Below are positions 16,246 through 18,345 of a DNA stretch of 18,345 nucleotides, one piece after another. The stretch lies in assembly GCA_946479075.1 (NCBI GenBank), contig CAMLDT010000051.1, positions 1 through 18,345 of the forward strand, given 5' to 3'. A program made the position numbers and the translations under genes. The first letter of the stretch is position 1; every line of letters begins with the position of its first letter. Below the pieces are notes generated by a model. It was not told the DNA's origin. It saw only the letters and a program-made list of their open reading frames with translations, and did no database searches. The DNA is from an uncultured Polaromonas sp. (GTDB taxonomy: Bacteria > Pseudomonadota > Gammaproteobacteria > Burkholderiales > Burkholderiaceae).

Positions 16246-16262
16246 TCGAGAGAACACTAAAA

Positions 16263-17339
16263 ATGAAAATCGCAATCCTGCCAGGTGACGGCATTGGCAC
16301 CGAAATCGTCGCCGAGGCCGTCAAGGTCCTGCACGCGCTCGACCTGAAGTTTGAAACCGAGACCGCACTGGTCGGCGGCGCCGCCTACGACAACCACGGC
16401 CATCCCTTGCCCGACGCCACCCTGAAACTCGCGAAAGAGTCTGACGCCATTCTGTTCGGCGCCGTCGGCGACTGGAAATACGACACGCTGGACCGGCCGC
16501 TGCGCCCGGAGCAAGCCATCCTGGGCCTGCGCAAGAACCTGGGCCTGTTCGCCAACTTCCGCCCGGCCATTTGCTACCCGCAGCTGGTCGATGCCTCCAG
16601 CCTGAAACGCGAGCTGGTCTCCGGCCTGGACATCCTGATCATCCGTGAGCTGACCGGCGACATCTACTTCGGCCAGCCGCGCGGCCGCCGTGTGTCGCCC
16701 GACGGCCACTTTCCCGGCGCCGAGGAAGCCTTCGACACCATGCGTTATTCGCGCCCCGAGATCGAACGCATCGCGCATGTCGCTTTCCAGGCCGCCCGCA
16801 AGCGCAGCAGCCGCGTCACCAGTGTCGACAAGGCCAATGTGCTCGAAACCTTCCAGCTCTGGAAAGACGTGCTCACCGAGGTCGGCAAGGAATATCCTGA
16901 CGTCGCGCTGGACCACATGTATGTGGACAACGCTGCGATGCAGCTGGTCAAGGCGCCCAAGAAGTTCGACGTGGTGGTCACCGGCAATATGTTCGGCGAC
17001 ATCCTGTCCGACGCCGCCGCCATGCTGACCGGCTCCATCGGCATGTTGCCCTCGGCCAGCCTGAACACGAAAAACCAGGGCCTGTACGAACCCAGCCACG
17101 GCAGCGCCCCCGACATCGCCGGCAAGGGTGTGGCCAATCCGCTGGCCACGATTTTGAGCGCGGCGATGATGCTGCGTTTCAGCCTGAACCAGCCGGAAGC
17201 GGCCGTGCGCATCGAAAAAGCCGTGGACGCGGTGCTGAGCCAAGGCCTGCGCACACCGGACATCTACAGTGAAGGCACAACCAAAGTCGGAACCACCCAG
17301 ATGGGCGAAGCCGTCGTCAAAGCCCTCGGGCAGTCCTGA
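16263..17339 (+). CDS. leuB: 3-isopropylmalate dehydrogenase
   Basis: NAD-dependent oxidative decarboxylation of 3-isopropylmalate, third step of leucine synthesis. The 358 residues are the standard length. Visible motifs are [10 protein letters not shown] (6-15), the substrate-binding arginine loop [29 protein letters not shown], the catalytic Lys in [34 protein letters not shown] and the NAD-binding [24 protein letters not shown] precedes the ATG. It follows leuD after the 81-base repeat-bearing gap. Confidence 0.98.
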   Translation: MKIAILPGDGIGTEIVAEAVKVLHALDLKFETETALVGGAAYDNHGHPLPDATLKLAKESDAILFGAVGDWKYDTLDRPLRPEQAILGLRKNLGLFANFRPAICYPQLVDASSLKRELVSGLDILIIRELTGDIYFGQPRGRRVSPDGHFPGAEEAFDTMRYSRPEIERIAHVAFQAARKRSSRVTSVDKANVLETFQLWKDVLTEVGKEYPDVALDHMYVDNAAMQLVKAPKKFDVVVTGNMFGDILSDAAAMLTGSIGMLPSASLNTKNQGLYEPSHGSAPDIAGKGVANPLATILSAAMMLRFSLNQPEAAVRIEKAVDAVLSQGLRTPDIYSEGTTKVGTTQMGEAVVKALGQS

Positions 17340-17344
17340 AGCCA

Positions 17345-17369
17345 CGCTGGCCAGCGCCGCGGCGTTGGC
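17345..17369 (+). other. GC-rich hairpin just after leuB
   Basis: CGCTGGCCAGCG (17345-17356) is a perfect 12-bp palindrome, and the overlapping GCCAGCGCC (17350-17358) can pair with GGCGTTGGC (17361-17369) with one G-T. No T-run follows, so it is not a canonical terminator; it might protect the leuB mRNA end. Confidence 0.3.
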
Positions 17370-17430
17370 TGGCAGCCACAAGCCAGGCCGGCAAATAGCG
17401 CCGGCGCAGTGCCGCGCCCACCGCGGTGAT

Positions 17431-17436
17431 TACAAT
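17431..17436 (+). promoter_or_regulatory. Candidate -10 box of the asd leader transcript
   Basis: TACAAT matches the -10 consensus at five of six positions and ends six bases before ATG 17443, which would put the RNA start at or next to that ATG. No clear -35 box is seen 16-18 bases upstream. If used, it makes the leader ORF leaderless. Confidence 0.4.
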
Positions 17437-17442
17437 AGGTCC

Positions 17443-17547
17443 ATGCGCCAAAACCCCGCTTCCATCCGCTTCGTCGCCGCATCGCGCGCGATCAGCGCTG
17501 CGCCGGTTTTTGCCCACACCACCAAAACGACCACCATTAAAGGCTGA
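17443..17547 (+). CDS. Candidate Thr/Lys/Ile-rich leader peptide of asd
   Basis: A 34-codon [37 protein letters not shown]. Its last nine codons before the final Gly hold five Thr, two Lys and one Ile. Threonine, lysine and isoleucine are all end products of the aspartate pathway that Asd feeds, and this concentration just before the stop is what attenuator leader peptides such as E. coli ThrL show. The stop is 79 bases before the asd start, and the intervening RNA can fold in mutually exclusive ways. AGG lies only four bases before the ATG, so initiation is either weak or leaderless. Similarity to known leaders is in design, not sequence; expression is not shown. Confidence 0.55.
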   Translation: MRQNPASIRFVAASRAISAAPVFAHTTKTTTIKG

Positions 17548-17550
17548 CAA

Positions 17551-17620
17551 GCCCGGTTCGTCGTGCCCTGCCGGCTCGATGAGCCGGGCCCAAAAGCCAT
17601 ATTTTGACTTTTCAAAGGGC
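17551..17620 (+). promoter_or_regulatory. Candidate attenuator: alternative hairpins over the asd ribosome-binding site
   Basis: Three pairings are possible. A: CCGGCTC (17571-17577) with GAGCCGG (17581-17587), a tight 7-bp hairpin. B: GCCCGG (17551-17556) with CCGGGC (17584-17589), which excludes A. C: GCCCAAAAG (17588-17596) with CTTTT (17608-17612) and GGGC (17617-17620), leaving a 4-base bulge and covering the asd Shine-Dalgarno AAAGGG (17614-17619). A and C are compatible; B breaks A and removes two pairs of C. No U-run follows A directly, so control of translation fits better than intrinsic termination. Inference from pairing only. Confidence 0.45.
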
Positions 17621-17626
17621 GACATC

Positions 17627-18345
17627 ATGAAACTCAAGGGCAATCTCACGGGACTCGTCGGCTGGCGTGGCATGGTCGGCTCGGTACTGATCGACCGCAT
17701 GCAGGCCGAGAACGACTTCGACCTGATCGAGCCGGTCTTCTTTTCGACCTCCAACGCCGGCGGCAAGGCCCCGGCGCAGGCGAAAAACGAAACCACGCTG
17801 AAAGACGCCTACGACATCGAGGCCCTGAAGAAGTGTGACGTGATCCTGACCGCCCAGGGCGGCGACTACACCACCGAGGTGTATCCCAAACTGCGCGCCG
17901 CCGGCTGGACCGGCCACTGGATCGACGCCGCATCGACCCTGCGCATGAATGACGACGCCATCATCGTGCTCGACCCGGTCAACCTGCCGGTCATCCAGAA
18001 CGCGCTGGCCAAAGGCGGCAAGAACTGGATCGGCGGCAACTGCACCGTCAGTTGCATGCTGATGGGTGTGGGCGCGCTCTACAAGGCCGGCCTGGTCGAG
18101 TGGATGACGTCCATGACCTACCAGGCGGCGTCAGGCGGCGGTGCCCAGCACATGCGCGAGTTGCTGACGCAGTACGGCACGCTCAATGCCGAAGTCCGCG
18201 CCCTGCTGGACGACCCCAAATCAGCCATCCTCGAAATCGACCGCAAGGTGCTGGCGAAACAGCAATCGCTGTCGTCTGCCGAAATGACCAACTTCGGCGT
18301 GCCGCTGGGCGGCTCGCTGATCCCCTGGATCGACAAGGACCTGGG
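17627..18345 (+). CDS. asd: Aspartate-semialdehyde dehydrogenase, N-terminal 239 residues (runs off right edge)
   Basis: Reduces aspartyl phosphate to aspartate semialdehyde with NADPH, the branch point to lysine/diaminopimelate, threonine, methionine and isoleucine. The protein starts [20 protein letters not shown] with the NADP-binding VGWRGMVGS loop (11-19), then [12 protein letters not shown] (38-49) and [20 protein letters not shown] (75-94). The catalytic Cys139 is in [12 protein letters not shown], and [15 protein letters not shown] follows. This is the E. coli-type proteobacterial Asd, usually about 370 residues, so roughly a third lies beyond the window. AAAGGG seven bases before the ATG is a good ribosome-binding site that can be folded into a hairpin. 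A 287-base gap separates it from leuB and holds a candidate leader peptide. Confidence 0.97.
   Translation, partial: MKLKGNLTGLVGWRGMVGSVLIDRMQAENDFDLIEPVFFSTSNAGGKAPAQAKNETTLKDAYDIEALKKCDVILTAQGGDYTTEVYPKLRAAGWTGHWIDAASTLRMNDDAIIVLDPVNLPVIQNALAKGGKNWIGGNCTVSCMLMGVGALYKAGLVEWMTSMTYQAASGGGAQHMRELLTQYGTLNAEVRALLDDPKSAILEIDRKVLAKQQSLSSAEMTNFGVPLGGSLIPWIDKDL

Noticed and set aside
17571..17612. Intrinsic terminator in the asd leader
   Set aside because: The CCGGCTC hairpin is strong but the T-rich bases begin well over ten bases after it and are broken, so a canonical terminator is not supported; a translational switch is preferred.

Overview
The window is a GC-rich stretch of bacterial chromosome made almost entirely of central-carbon and amino-acid metabolism genes. 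Gene order (mdh / sdhCDAB-sdhE-gltA / leuCDB-asd), the protein types and a short AT-richer intergenic repeat point to a betaproteobacterium of the Burkholderiales, most likely Comamonadaceae (Polaromonas, Rhodoferax, Variovorax or Acidovorax-like). This placement rests on recognition, not on a database search. There is no rRNA, tRNA, CRISPR array, insertion sequence or phage gene.

Left part (1-4540, minus strand): mdh, a CitE-like acyl-CoA lyase, a secreted small protein with MliC-like features, and acnB (cut by the left edge) read in one direction, probably as one transcript from a good sigma-70 promoter at 4487-4516. A divergent GntR/HutC regulator starts at about 4541. A perfect 12-bp palindrome in the gap is its likely operator.

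Middle (4541-12542, plus strand): the regulator is followed by a DUF2256 mini-gene and an iron-sulfur cryptochrome/(6-4) photolyase, which form a small light-repair unit. Then comes the succinate dehydrogenase operon sdhC-sdhD-sdhA-sdhB, the flavinylation factor sdhE, and citrate synthase gltA, closed by a strong intrinsic terminator. Together with mdh and acnB, four TCA-cycle steps are encoded within 12.5 kb.

Right part (12543-18345, plus strand): a cysteine-rich protein of unknown function with a TTG start, a LysR regulator preceded by two matching 17-bp palindromes spaced five helical turns apart, then leuC-leuD-leuB (leucine biosynthesis) and asd (aspartate-semialdehyde dehydrogenase, cut by the right edge).

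The most interesting signals are in leader regions. Upstream of asd a 34-codon ORF ends in a Thr/Lys/Ile-rich run, the end products of the aspartate pathway. It is followed by competing RNA hairpins, one of which would hide the asd ribosome-binding site, so it looks like an attenuator. Upstream of sdhC there is a -10 box, an apparently leaderless 26-codon upstream ORF whose stop overlaps the sdhC start, a 12-bp perfect inverted repeat and three 7-bp repeats at an 11-bp period. One short intergenic repeat also appears to have been absorbed into the lyase coding sequence.
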